Shown here: positions 26,385 to 35,481 of the stretch, piece after piece | Layout: each line of letters starts with the position of its first letter | How positions within the stretch are numbered: position 1 is the first letter of the stretch | NCBI RefSeq assembly: GCF_022842015.1 | Contig: NZ_JALHQJ010000031.1 | Location: 1 to 36,705 of the forward strand | Direction of reading: 5' to 3' | Length of the DNA stretch: 36,705 nt | Source of the DNA: Nitrosomonas sp. | GTDB taxonomy: Bacteria > Pseudomonadota > Gammaproteobacteria > Burkholderiales > Nitrosomonadaceae | Program-made: the position numbers and the translations under genes | The notes under the pieces: model-generated | Told to the model about the DNA's origin: nothing | Databases searched by the model: none | The model's input: only the letters and a program-made list of their open reading frames with translations

Positions 26385-27032
26385 CTAGTAGTTCACCCCA
26401 TACTGCTCTCGATACTGCTGCACCAGCAGCAAATGCTGCGCAAGCTCTGGCTGATGCTGCAAAAACTCCACCAGATCGTCCAGATTGATAATTGAAGTCA
26501 CAGTAAGGCCATGCATTTGCTGCACTTCCTGCACTGCCGATAACTGGTCGCCACCCCGCTCCATGCGATCCACGGCGATGACGACACCGCTTGGTGTTGC
26601 ACCCAAGGCTTTGATTAAATCGACCGATTCGCGCACCGAGGTGCCCGCAGAAATGACGTCATCGACGATCAATACGCGCCCCGCCATCGAAGCGCCAACC
26701 AATACGCCGCCTTCACCGTGATCCTTAGCTTCCTTGCGGTTGAAACAGAATGGATAGTTATGCCCCATCTCAGCCAGCGCGATGACAATTGCACTAACCA
26801 ATGGGATGCCTTTATAGGCCGGACCAAACAACAGATCAAACGGAAGCTCTGCAGCAACAATCGCTTTGGCGTAAAATTGCCCAAGTTTGCGCAGTGCATC
26901 GCCATCATTAAATAATCCCGCATTAAAAAAATACGGTGACATGCGCCCGGCTTTGGTTTTAAATTCACCAAAACATAAAACATTACGCACGATGGCAAAT
27001 TGAATAAAGGCTTGCCGGAAATCATCGGACAT
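26385..27032 (-). CDS. pyrE: Orotate phosphoribosyltransferase
   Basis: A 215-residue enzyme of standard length that joins orotate to PRPP to form OMP in pyrimidine synthesis. The PRPP-binding signature RVLIVDDVISAGTS is intact, and the N-terminal region has LCFGEFKTKAGRMSPYFFNAG and FGPAYKGIPL with the catalytic-loop residues. It is divergent from the exonuclease III gene with only 28 nt between starts, so the promoters must overlap one or both coding regions or their leaders. The downstream SEFIR gene begins 25 nt after its stop. Nothing appears damaged. Confidence 0.96.
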   Translation of the reverse strand: MSDDFRQAFIQFAIVRNVLCFGEFKTKAGRMSPYFFNAGLFNDGDALRKLGQFYAKAIVAAELPFDLLFGPAYKGIPLVSAIVIALAEMGHNYPFCFNRKEAKDHGEGGVLVGASMAGRVLIVDDVISAGTSVRESVDLIKALGATPSGVVIAVDRMERGGDQLSAVQEVQQMHGLTVTSIINLDDLVEFLQHQPELAQHLLLVQQYREQYGVNY

Positions 27033-27060
27033 AACTTGACCAACCCATAAATATTGATAG

Positions 27061-27834
27061 ATGCAAATTATAACGCTTAACTTAAATGGTATTCGTGCAG
27101 CCGTAAAAAAAGGCTTTCTTGAATGGCTCGCGGCACAACCCGCAGATATCGTTTGCGTACAAGAATTAAAGGCGCAATTGCCCGATCTCTCCGCCGCGAT
27201 ACAATCACCGGATGGCTATCACGGCTATTTCCATTGTGCCGAACAGAAAGGCTATAGTGGTGTCGGCATATATTCCCGCAAAAAACCGGATCAAGTCATC
27301 GAAGGCATCGGTATTGCCGATATCGATGCCGAAGGCCGCTTTCTGCAAGCGGATTATGGCAATTTAAGCATCGTTTCAATTTATCTACCATCTGGTTCCA
27401 GCGGTGAACATCGGCAGGCTGCAAAGTTTTATTTCATGGAAAAATTTTTTCCGGTATTGCAGAACCTAAAGGCTAGTAATAGAGAAATCATTTTATGCGG
27501 CGATTGGAACATTGCACACAAGGAAATCGACCTTAAAAATTGGCGCTCCAATCAGAAAAATTCCGGTTTCCTGCCTGAAGAACGCGATTGGTTGTCCAAT
27601 GTATTTGGAAATTTCGGTTTTATCGATGTATTTCGCCAGCTGAACACCGAACCGGATCATTACACCTGGTGGTCGAATCGTGGACAAGCCTGGGCGAAAA
27701 ACGTCGGTTGGCGCATCGACTACCAAATCGCCACGCCTGCTATCGCACAACAAGCACGAACTACTTCAATTTATAAAGATGAGCGTTTTTCCGATCATGC
27801 GCCACTGATCATCGACTACGATCACGAATTATGA
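27061..27834 (+). CDS. xth: Exodeoxyribonuclease III
   Basis: A 257-residue Xth/ExoIII-type AP endonuclease, close to the usual 250-270. It starts MQIITLNLNGIRAA with the active-site Asn. CVQELK carries the metal-binding Glu, CGDWNIAHKEIDLKNW the Asp/Asn pair, and FSDHAPLIIDY the catalytic Asp-His. It repairs abasic sites and 3' blocks in DNA. The stop overlaps the AmpG-like gene by ATGA (27831-27834), so the two are coupled. It diverges from pyrE across a very short gap. Confidence 0.95.
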   Translation: MQIITLNLNGIRAAVKKGFLEWLAAQPADIVCVQELKAQLPDLSAAIQSPDGYHGYFHCAEQKGYSGVGIYSRKKPDQVIEGIGIADIDAEGRFLQADYGNLSIVSIYLPSGSSGEHRQAAKFYFMEKFFPVLQNLKASNREIILCGDWNIAHKEIDLKNWRSNQKNSGFLPEERDWLSNVFGNFGFIDVFRQLNTEPDHYTWWSNRGQAWAKNVGWRIDYQIATPAIAQQARTTSIYKDERFSDHAPLIIDYDHEL

Positions 27835-29207
27835 CATCGGCGGCATTATCCAGTTGGTTGCAGGCACTGCGGGTATATACTCACCCCCGCGTACTCGGCA
27901 TGCTGTCCCTGGGATTTTCCGCCGGATTGCCGTTGCTGTTGATCATGGGTACGTTGTCATTCTGGCTGCGGGAGGCTGGTATCGACCGCACTACAATCGG
28001 CCATCTGAGCTGGATCGGTTTGGCCTACAGCTTTAAGTGGCTATGGTCGCCACTGGTTGATCGAATGTCACTGCCACTGCTGACGCGATGGCTGGGTCGC
28101 CGCCGCGCCTGGTTGTTGCTGTCGCAGATCACCATTGCCGTGGCACTGACGGGCATGGCACTCACCGATCCTGTTATGAATCTGACACATCTAGTGTTTT
28201 TCGCACTGGCCGTGGCATTCGCATCCGCCACGCAAGACATCGCGCTCGACGCTTATCGCATCGAAGCCGTTGCGGCAGAATTGCAGGGCGCAATGGCTGC
28301 CACGTATCAGGCCGGTTATCGCGTCGCGATGATCCTGGCCTCAGCTGGCGTGTTATGGATTGCTGCGGCGGTTGATGTCACCGCAGATACCTACGACCAC
28401 GCGCCGTGGCGTTTCGCTTATTTGATCATGGCCGCCAGCATGGTCGTCGGCATTATCAGTACATTTATCATTCGCGAACCGGATGTTCCCTACAGCCGAT
28501 TAATCTCAGAAAACGAAAAAATCGCACAACAAGCCATTGCAACGTGGCATCTTCATCCCCGCATCGGCAACTTGCTAGTTTGGCTTTATGGCGCATTAAT
28601 TGCACCATTCCGCGACTTTATTATGCGACATGGCCGGCAGGCATTGCTGATCCTAGGTCTGATTGCCATCTACCGTATCTCCGATGTTGTGATGGGCGTA
28701 ATGAGCAACCCCTTCTATGTCGACATGGGCTATAGCAAAGAAGAAGTTGCTACGATTTCAAAAGTGTATGGCGTCATCATGACGATCGTAGGCGCAGCGA
28801 TCGGAGGCGTGCTGACAGTCAAAATCGGCATCATGCGCACGCTGTTTCTAGGGGCGGTGCTGTCTGCCGCGACCAATCTATTGTTTGTCTGGCTGGCAGG
28901 ACGGGGGCATGACGTCAGTGGGTTAATTTTTACCATTTCAGCAGATAATCTTTCTGCTGGTATCGCTTCTTGCGCTTTTATCGCTTATTTATCCGGGCTA
29001 ACCAACTCGGCATACTCAGCCACTCAGTATGCATTATTCAGCTCAGTGATGCTGCTGCTGCCCAAATTCATCGCCGGTTTCAGCGGACAATTTGTCGATG
29101 CATACGGTTATGAAAATTTCTTTGTAGCAACCGCTATACTCGGTTTGCCTGTTTTGATTCTGGTGTGGCTCGCCGGACAGGCTAAGTTTACGCATTCGTC
29201 CAAATAA
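27831..29207 (+). CDS. ampG: AmpG-like MFS transporter
   Basis: A 458-residue inner membrane protein with about 12 membrane helices. The opening GFSAGLPLLLIMGTLSFWLRE is the characteristic start of AmpG permeases, followed by the MFS loop SPLVDRMSLPLLTRWLGRRRAW and DIALDAYRIE. AmpG imports anhydromuropeptides for cell wall recycling and, in some bacteria, beta-lactamase signalling. It overlaps xth by 4 nt and ends 9 nt before zapE, so the three are one transcription unit. The gene symbol is assigned by family resemblance; the substrate is not proven. Confidence 0.88.
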   Translation: MTSAALSSWLQALRVYTHPRVLGMLSLGFSAGLPLLLIMGTLSFWLREAGIDRTTIGHLSWIGLAYSFKWLWSPLVDRMSLPLLTRWLGRRRAWLLLSQITIAVALTGMALTDPVMNLTHLVFFALAVAFASATQDIALDAYRIEAVAAELQGAMAATYQAGYRVAMILASAGVLWIAAAVDVTADTYDHAPWRFAYLIMAASMVVGIISTFIIREPDVPYSRLISENEKIAQQAIATWHLHPRIGNLLVWLYGALIAPFRDFIMRHGRQALLILGLIAIYRISDVVMGVMSNPFYVDMGYSKEEVATISKVYGVIMTIVGAAIGGVLTVKIGIMRTLFLGAVLSAATNLLFVWLAGRGHDVSGLIFTISADNLSAGIASCAFIAYLSGLTNSAYSATQYALFSSVMLLLPKFIAGFSGQFVDAYGYENFFVATAILGLPVLILVWLAGQAKFTHSSK

Positions 29208-29216
29208 TTAACTCTC

Positions 29217-30386
29217 ATGCAGACAAATCCTGAAACCGAATACCAAGCGCTGATCAGTGCCGGCGAGCTAAAGCCGGATGCCGATCAAGCTAAAGCCGTT
29301 GTCGCTCTGGAGCGATTACATGGTGAATTGCTTAATGCCCGCACGACCGGAAAGAAATGGCCTACTCGATTGTTTCTCTGGCTCGGCAGTAATAAATCGG
29401 CTCCCAAAGGCATTTATCTCTATGGTGGTGTAGGGCGCGGCAAATCCATGCTGATGGATTTATTTTACAAGACGACTCCAATCGAATCAAAGAAACGCGT
29501 TCATTTCCATGAATTCATGCTGGATATTCATGCCCGACTCAAAAAATGGCACGAATTCTCAGTACAGGAACGTGCACAACAGGGCTCGCGCTCCAGCGAT
29601 GCAGACCCGATTCCCTCAATCGCACGAAAAATAGCCGATACCACAATGCTATTATGTTTTGACGAATTCCAGGTTACCGATATCGCCGATGCGATGGTGC
29701 TGACCCGGCTTTTCAATGAACTGTTTGCGCAAGGTGTCGTGGTAGTCACCACCTCTAATCGTTCACCCGACGATCTCTACAAAAACGGTTTGAATCGCCA
29801 GCGTTTTCTGCCATTCATTCAACAGATAAAAGATAAGCTTGAGATTATTTCACTGGAAAGCCCAATTGACTATCGCTACAACCGCTTGAAAGGTGCACAG
29901 ACTTACTATTTCCCGGTTAACGAAGAAACCACGACCGAGCTGTCGGCTACATTTTTTCGCCTTACCGACCGCCGTGTAGAAGACCGGCACAAGGTCCCCA
30001 GCGAAGAATTAAACGTGCAGGGCCGAATGTTGTTCGTTCCTAAAGCAGCACGAGGCGTCGCCGTTTTTTCATTTTGGCGCCTATGCGCCAATCCTCTTGG
30101 TACCGCAGATTATCTCGCCATTGCCAGAACCTATCATACCGTCATTATGGTTGCGATCCCGCAATTCAATCAAGAAAACAGCAACGAAGCCAAGCGTTTC
30201 ATCCATTTGATCGATGCGCTATATGAACATGGCGTGAAATTTTTTTGTTCAGCCGCCGTCCCCCTACAATCACTGTATGCCGGAGGAAATATCAGTTTTG
30301 AATTTGAACGTACGATTTCACGCCTGGTGGAAATGCAATCGGAAAATTATCTGGCAAGAGGCCATGGCAAAAACTTGCATAGCTAA
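29217..30386 (+). CDS. zapE: AFG1-like ATPase, cell division protein ZapE
   Basis: A 389-residue P-loop ATPase of the AFG1/ZapE family. Walker A is YGGVGRGKSMLMDLF, Walker B LLCFDEFQVTDIADAM and the sensor-like segment VVVTTSNRSPDDLYKNGLNRQRFLPFI. In Escherichia coli ZapE binds FtsZ during division under stress, and mitochondrial relatives assist protein quality control. It is the last gene of the xth-ampG-zapE run. After its stop comes the end of an IS3-type remnant, so any native terminator may have been displaced. Length and motifs are normal. Confidence 0.94.
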   Translation: MQTNPETEYQALISAGELKPDADQAKAVVALERLHGELLNARTTGKKWPTRLFLWLGSNKSAPKGIYLYGGVGRGKSMLMDLFYKTTPIESKKRVHFHEFMLDIHARLKKWHEFSVQERAQQGSRSSDADPIPSIARKIADTTMLLCFDEFQVTDIADAMVLTRLFNELFAQGVVVVTTSNRSPDDLYKNGLNRQRFLPFIQQIKDKLEIISLESPIDYRYNRLKGAQTYYFPVNEETTTELSATFFRLTDRRVEDRHKVPSEELNVQGRMLFVPKAARGVAVFSFWRLCANPLGTADYLAIARTYHTVIMVAIPQFNQENSNEAKRFIHLIDALYEHGVKFFCSAAVPLQSLYAGGNISFEFERTISRLVEMQSENYLARGHGKNLHS

Positions 30387-30412
30387 ATAGTCGCCCCTGA
30401 AAAGTATCAAAC

Positions 30413-30900
30413 TGAATCGGCCCGGTAGTTCTGGAGACTTTTTTGTTTGAGTCAGGCTGCATCAACTGACCCTTTTAATTGGCGATAATTTGCCATTTCA
30501 AATTCTGCCGGTGGAATATTTCAATCGGTTCCAGTAACCGGCGATTGTTGAACCAGTCAACCCACTCCAGGTCGACAAATTCCACTTCATCAATATTGCG
30601 CCAGGGAGCTCGATGCCGTATGACTTCTGTCTTGTATAATCCGTTAATCTCTACTGGGTCTAATTCCCCGCTGCTTGCAGCGAACAATTGAAATTATATC
30701 TCTGTTGATACCCCGTAGCTTGCTGCGGGGTTATTCATTTGTTTCCGGCCAGCGCTTGTCAGAAGAATCGCCGACGCTGCCGACAGAAGCTTCAATATTG
30801 GCTTCTGCCAGGCGCTCTGTATAGCGAATCGACAGATATTGGCAGCCATGAATGTTTTGGATAAATTTGCCAGACTTGTCAAATTTTGGGATTCTTCCGC
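30413..30900 (-). pseudogene. IS3-family transposase remnant, disrupted
   Basis: Read on the minus strand, GCQYLSIRYTERLAEANIEA and SVGSVGDSSDKRWPETNE are typical of the IS3-type DDE integrase (usual form SVGSVGDSYDNALAETING). After a foreign insert of about 90 bp the protein resumes as NGLYKTEVIRHRAPWRNIDEVEF and LEWVDWFNNRRLLEP. A one-base shift then gives NIPPAEFEMANYR and a stop at 30452-30454. Beyond the stop, TGAATCGGCCCGG (from 30413, plus strand) followed by TGGAGACTTTTT resembles an IS3-type terminal repeat. The N-terminal part and the other end are gone; the left part merges into the invertase 3' flank. It is non-functional. Confidence 0.82.
30648..30740. repeat. Hairpin-rich insert of about 90 bp inside the IS3 remnant
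   Basis: This segment separates two halves of the transposase reading frame that should be adjacent (ET...NGLYKTE). It contains two GC-rich hairpins: CGCTGC-TT-GCAGCG (30669-30682) and CCCCGTAGC-TT-GCTGCGGGG (30711-30730, one wobble pair). The segment between and around them is AT-rich. The two hairpins share related sequence in opposite orientation (CCCCGCTGC / GCTGCGGGG). It looks like a miniature mobile repeat. The exact borders are uncertain by several bases. Confidence 0.6.
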
Positions 30901-30921
30901 GGGATCCCTGTTGATCTGTGA

Positions 30922-32268
30922 TTAAAATTCAAACAAATCCAGATGTCTTGGTTGTTCGAGTAATTGATAAGCAGCCAAAAAACCTGCTACCGACCAGGTC
31001 TGGAAGCGCCGGGCCTCCTTTCCGACCAATTGGCCGTAGTGTCCATCGAAGTATTCGGGCCAACATTCGCTTTCTAACCGGCTTGCGGCGGATTCTAATG
31101 CACGTATGGCTAGCGCTGGATGCCCCGATTTTTGCGCCGCCGCCGCTAGCAACCATATCAGGAAGGGCCAATTACCCCCATTATGATATGACCAGGCAGA
31201 ATTTTTCGGATCAGCGCCTGTTACGATTTCCCAATCATGACCTTCCAATGCGGGAAAGCAGAGTTTAACAGGCATCTGCCCAATCAGATCATGCCAACGT
31301 TGCTCAATCAATGTCATGATTTTGTGTGACTGATCCTGCGTAGCCAGAGACGAAATGATTGCCAACAAGTTGCCTTGAGCAAAATAACGAAAGTCCATAC
31401 GTCCAGGGCTTACGTTGCCGATAAAATAACCACCTTCTGCGGGTAGCCAGTCTATCAATGCTGACTTAATCGTACTGGGTTGAATATTGAAAGCATTGAT
31501 GACCTGATTGCCGTACCCCTCAACTTTGTATCGGTAAATCGTATTAAGTCGGGCAAAATCAAGCCAATAATACTGCTGCAAATGGTCGCTTAAATGGGTT
31601 AATCGTTCTGTAATTGAACGGTGATAGTAATCGTCCGTAGTCAGAAGTTCTCGGGCTGCGGACAAAGCGGCAAAGAGTAAAGATTGGATGTCAAAGGGAT
31701 AGCCGTAAACGCCCATGCGGCGATCGATCATGTAGGCGCCATCAGTGACAAGTAAAGTCGGACGCATGTCAAAATTCTGTTCTAGAAAAAGTTCTAATAT
31801 CAATTTTATGGCTTGCTGAAATTCCGGTTGTTTTATCAGTGTAGTATCTCCGGTGGCGCGGACATAAGCGCGCAGCACAATCAACCACCAAAGTCCTGAG
31901 TCGACCGGCGACACGCGTGCAATTGATTTTTCACCAAAATCTGCCTCAAGTTGAGCAATACCATCGGTCTTAACCACCTTAAAACTGCCGGGCATCAAAC
32001 CCTTGCCGACCATTAGGCAATTCATATATTTTACTTTCCCCTGCAACTCGACCATGATAGTGAGGAAATTACGTACTATTTCACTATCGCCCCGCATCAG
32101 GAAAGCCAATGCAGAAACTGCAAAATCACGTACGAAACAATGGTCATAGTTCAGAATATCGTTACCCGGATCACGTGCCGCTACGGTTCCCACAGGCTGG
32201 CCTTTGTAATCGATCACTGATTTATATAATTCACACCATGCGGTATCGATCAATTTTTCATCGACCAT
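30922..32268 (-). CDS. Alkaline/neutral invertase, glycoside hydrolase family 100
   Basis: A 448-residue cytosolic enzyme that splits sucrose into glucose and fructose. Family signatures are DPGNDILNYDHCFVRDF near residue 33, SPVDSGLWW with the general-acid candidate Asp123, YGYPFDIQSLLFAAL, and WPEYFDG with the nucleophile candidate Glu405. These correspond to the Asp/Glu pair described in cyanobacterial GH100 invertase. The length fits bacterial members. The gene lies downstream of tkt, tal and zwf on the same strand. The ATG at 32268 has only a distant AAGGA. Downstream it abuts the decayed IS3 element. Confidence 0.92.
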   Translation of the reverse strand: MVDEKLIDTAWCELYKSVIDYKGQPVGTVAARDPGNDILNYDHCFVRDFAVSALAFLMRGDSEIVRNFLTIMVELQGKVKYMNCLMVGKGLMPGSFKVVKTDGIAQLEADFGEKSIARVSPVDSGLWWLIVLRAYVRATGDTTLIKQPEFQQAIKLILELFLEQNFDMRPTLLVTDGAYMIDRRMGVYGYPFDIQSLLFAALSAARELLTTDDYYHRSITERLTHLSDHLQQYYWLDFARLNTIYRYKVEGYGNQVINAFNIQPSTIKSALIDWLPAEGGYFIGNVSPGRMDFRYFAQGNLLAIISSLATQDQSHKIMTLIEQRWHDLIGQMPVKLCFPALEGHDWEIVTGADPKNSAWSYHNGGNWPFLIWLLAAAAQKSGHPALAIRALESAASRLESECWPEYFDGHYGQLVGKEARRFQTWSVAGFLAAYQLLEQPRHLDLFEF

Positions 32269-32360
32269 GCCTATTTATTTTCCTTCTTGTAATAAATGCC
32301 AAAAGAAATTACATCATTCGATTGCAGTTACTATTTGTACAGCGCAGGGTACTTGCCATC

Positions 32361-32487
32361 CTTAATTTATTATGGAGCATGGCGCGGATAATCCGTATCG
32401 ATCCAGGCCAATGATACTTCCGCCAAAGCCAGCATAGCGTTCCCAGCCAAAACTAGAGGCCGCCTCGACAGAAACACGCACGTTTTA
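32361..32487 (-). pseudogene. Out-of-frame 3' remnant of tkt
   Basis: Just past the point where the tkt frame becomes atypical, the +1 frame reads VRVSVEAASSFGWERYAGFG and then GSIIGLDRYGLSAP, followed by CSIIN and a stop at 32361-32363. This is recognisable transketolase C-terminal domain. It is no longer translated in frame, and the final residues are also lost or degraded. Confidence 0.8.
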
Positions 32488-34282
32488 CCCCTTCTTCCTT
32501 CAGTTGCTCATACGCTGAAACGTACAATGCAACCTCGCTTCCCGTTCCTAACAACAATACATCAGGTTTATGATCTAGGCTATCGGCGAGTACGTAGCCA
32601 CCGCGCGCTACGCCACTTGCTGGTGCATAGCGGGTACGATCCAGCGTTACCAATGCCTGGCGTGACAACACTAAACAAACTGGACAATCTTTGAGCTGCA
32701 TAATCACTCGCCATGCCTCGACGACCTCGTTTGCATCCGCCGGACGTAATACGATCATATCGGGCATCGCGCGCAAGGACGCAAGTTGCTCAACAGGTTG
32801 GTGCGTGGGGCCATCCTCGCCCAAATTAATTGAATCGTGCGTCCAGATCGAAATGACCGGGAGTTTCATCATAGCACTGAGCCGCAGCGCACCACGGCAA
32901 TAGTCTGTAAAAACCAAGAAGCTCGCCGAATAAGGACGTAATCTCGACAGACTGAGTCCGTTACTAATGGCGCCCATTGCATGCTCTCTTACGCCGTAAT
33001 GCAAATTGCGTCCATGATAATTTCCTGCTTTATCCGGCGACTGAAAATCACCTGCATGTTCGAAGTTCAAGTAGGTTTTGGTCGATGGCGCCAGATCGGC
33101 TGCGCCACCAATCAGCCAAGGCATTTTTTCTGCGATGGCATTCAGAACTTTTCCAGATACCTCGCGTGTCGCCATACCTTTTGCATCGGCTGGAAAAAAT
33201 GGTAGTGTGCTGTCCCAGCCTTCTGGCAAGTCACGGCGCTGCATGAGATCGATTTGTTCGGCAAGCGCCGGGTACTTCTTGCGATAAGCTGAGAATTGTG
33301 TCTCCCAAGCAATGCGAAGGTTTGCACCACGACGGGCAAATTGTTTCTGAAAATGTTCTACAACACCATCCGGAACATAGAACTTAGCATCAGGATCCCA
33401 ACCGTAGAACGTTTTGGTAAGCCGTACTTCTTCCGCGCCTAGCGCTTCACCATGCGCTTCTTTGCTGTCTTGTTTATTCGGTGCACCGTAGCCAATGTAG
33501 CTTTGTACAATAATGAGCGTAGGGCGATCATGGGTATCGATAAACGTATCGTAGCCATGTGTCAGCAAATCCAGATCGTTGGCATCAGCCACGCGCGTGA
33601 CATGCCAGCCGTAGCTGAGAAAGCGCGCTGCTACGTCTTCAGTGAAAGCGATATGAGTCGAACCTTCGATACTGATGTGATTTTGGTCATAAACCCAACA
33701 CAAATTAGCCAGTTGAAGATGGCCCGCCAACGACGCCGCTTCACTACTAATTCCCTCCATCATGTCGCCGTCACCGCATAAGGCATACACATTATGCTCG
33801 AATAAATTAAAACCAGGCCGGTTGTAGGTAGCCGCCATCCAACGCTCGGCAATGGCCATGCCGACGCTGGTTGCCGCTCCTTGCCCAAGCGGCCCGGTAG
33901 TGGTTTCCACGCCTGAAGTCCAGCCATACTCGGGATGACCGGTGCAACGACTGCCAGCCTGACGAAAGTGCTTGATATCGTCCAGTGTCACCGCCAGACC
34001 ATTCCGATCATCGCTTGAGGGAGCCGCTTTAACGCCGGACAAAAAAAGCAAGCTGTACAACAACATTGAGGCATGCCCGGACGATAATACAAAACGATCC
34101 CGATTTATCCAGATAGGGTTCTCTGGATCGTAACGCAAAAAGCGCTGCCACAAACAATAGGCGAGCGGTGCAGCGCCCATCGGCGTACCGGGATGTCCGG
34201 ACTGTGCTTGTTGTACGGCGTCAATAGAAAGTGTGCGCAGGGTATTGATGCACAGCTGATCAAGTTGTGTTGTGCTTGTCAT
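32453..34282 (-). CDS. tkt: Transketolase, C-terminally truncated by deletion/frameshift
   Basis: A 609-residue product from ATG 34282, which overlaps the tal stop as ATGA; a longer upstream frame reaching into tal is rejected. Transketolase moves two-carbon units in the pentose phosphate and Calvin cycles using thiamine diphosphate. SGHPGTPMGAAPL, the cofactor motif CGDGDMMEGISSEA and the second-domain segment HDSINLGEDGPTHQPVEQLA are intact. After LLLGTGSEVALYVSAYEQ the sequence runs EEGVKRACFCRGGL and stops. Normal enzymes (about 660 residues) continue with VVSMP and a further 70 or so residues. About 30 codons seem deleted and the rest (32361-32487) is out of frame. The cofactor domains survive but the C-terminal domain does not, so the product may be inactive or altered. 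Confidence 0.85.
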   Translation of the reverse strand: MTSTTQLDQLCINTLRTLSIDAVQQAQSGHPGTPMGAAPLAYCLWQRFLRYDPENPIWINRDRFVLSSGHASMLLYSLLFLSGVKAAPSSDDRNGLAVTLDDIKHFRQAGSRCTGHPEYGWTSGVETTTGPLGQGAATSVGMAIAERWMAATYNRPGFNLFEHNVYALCGDGDMMEGISSEAASLAGHLQLANLCWVYDQNHISIEGSTHIAFTEDVAARFLSYGWHVTRVADANDLDLLTHGYDTFIDTHDRPTLIIVQSYIGYGAPNKQDSKEAHGEALGAEEVRLTKTFYGWDPDAKFYVPDGVVEHFQKQFARRGANLRIAWETQFSAYRKKYPALAEQIDLMQRRDLPEGWDSTLPFFPADAKGMATREVSGKVLNAIAEKMPWLIGGAADLAPSTKTYLNFEHAGDFQSPDKAGNYHGRNLHYGVREHAMGAISNGLSLSRLRPYSASFLVFTDYCRGALRLSAMMKLPVISIWTHDSINLGEDGPTHQPVEQLASLRAMPDMIVLRPADANEVVEAWRVIMQLKDCPVCLVLSRQALVTLDRTRYAPASGVARGGYVLADSLDHKPDVLLLGTGSEVALYVSAYEQLKEEGVKRACFCRGGL

Positions 34283-35382
34283 AGTCTGGCTGCCCCGATA
34301 TGCGACTTCATCAGTTCGGTACTTTTTGATGCAATGCACTCCATCAGATCTTTCCATGATTTTGTAAAAGATTGCGCACCTTCGTGTTGAAGTTGAGCGG
34401 CGAGGGCTGCATCGTCTACACCTGCGCGTACAAATTCGGCGATTATCACCTCGGCATTACCACCATCCTGCGGTAAAGCGTTTTTAATTACGCCGTGTTC
34501 GGCCAAGGCAAGCAATGTTTTTTCGGGCATTGTGTTAATGGTGTTCGGTGCGGCAAGTGTTTCTAAGTATAGTGTATCTGGCGCATTGGGATCTTTGGTG
34601 CCAGTGCTGGCCCATAATAGACGCTGCGGTCTTGCACCGGCATCAGCCAGTTTACTCCAGCGTGACGAAGCCAACAGCTCGCAGTAGGCTTTATAGGCCC
34701 GCTGGGCGATGGCAACGCCGAGACGATTATGCAGCACTTCTGGCACTTTATCCTTGATCGCAACATCCCAACGGCTGACAAAAATCGATGCCACTGATGC
34801 CACCTTGGGGTCAAGACCCGCGTCAATGCGTCGATCAATACCACTCATATAAGCTTCAGCTGCAGCGATATAATGTTCGCGGGAAAATAGCAAGGTAACA
34901 TTTACCGGCACACCAGCAAAAATTGTTTCTTCAATTGCAGCGATACCTGCTTTAGTACCGGGTATCTTGATAAAAAGATTCGGACGTTGCGCTTGGGCAT
35001 AAAGTTGTTTTGCCGCTTGAACAGTGCCCACCGTATCGTTTGCTAGTAGAGGGGATACTTCCAGTGATACCCAACCGTCAACACCATCTGTGGCGACATA
35101 GGTCGAATGGAATAGATCAGCTGCTTGTGTCAGATCTTCCAATGCCAGCTCAAAAAAAAGCGCTTCATTCGATTTGCCGGAAAGAGCTTTCTCGCGGATA
35201 GCGACGTCGTAGGCATCTGCATTTCTGATGGCATGATCAAAAATTGTCGGGTTGGAAGTGAGTCCTGTAATGGAGAGTTCTCTGATATAACGGTCTAGCG
35301 TGCCACTCGTCAGTAGATCGCGTGTAATGTTGTCAAGCCAGAGGCTTTGCCCAAGGTCATGCAACTGTTGGGTGGTTTTCAT
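34279..35382 (-). CDS. tal: Transaldolase
   Basis: A 367-residue enzyme of the longer bacterial transaldolase type. The Schiff-base lysine is Lys139 in LFIKIPGTKAG. SITGLTSNPTIFDHAI near residue 37, VNVTLLFSREHY and SVASIFVSRWD are family signatures. It transfers a dihydroxyacetone unit between sugar phosphates in the pentose phosphate pathway. AGGA with 8-nt spacing precedes the ATG. Its stop overlaps the tkt start (ATGA), so the two are translationally coupled, and zwf lies 99 nt upstream on the same strand. Nothing appears damaged. Confidence 0.95.
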   Translation of the reverse strand: MKTTQQLHDLGQSLWLDNITRDLLTSGTLDRYIRELSITGLTSNPTIFDHAIRNADAYDVAIREKALSGKSNEALFFELALEDLTQAADLFHSTYVATDGVDGWVSLEVSPLLANDTVGTVQAAKQLYAQAQRPNLFIKIPGTKAGIAAIEETIFAGVPVNVTLLFSREHYIAAAEAYMSGIDRRIDAGLDPKVASVASIFVSRWDVAIKDKVPEVLHNRLGVAIAQRAYKAYCELLASSRWSKLADAGARPQRLLWASTGTKDPNAPDTLYLETLAAPNTINTMPEKTLLALAEHGVIKNALPQDGGNAEVIIAEFVRAGVDDAALAAQLQHEGAQSFTKSWKDLMECIASKSTELMKSHIGAARL

Positions 35383-35481
35383 AATAAATCCTATTCAATT
35401 TTAGCTGACTTCATAGAAGCCGGCACAAGTAGGAAATATAATCTTAATGAATCAAGCCATTGATATGTCAAACCAGCAGAA

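Noticed and set aside
30479..30691. 70-codon plus-strand frame
   Set aside because: It is the antisense shadow of the IS3-type transposase fragment, which is recognisable on the minus strand.
34283..34357. Longer N-terminus for transketolase
   Set aside because: The extra 25 residues are read from inside tal in another frame and do not resemble the family; ATG 34282 forms an ATGA overlap with tal.
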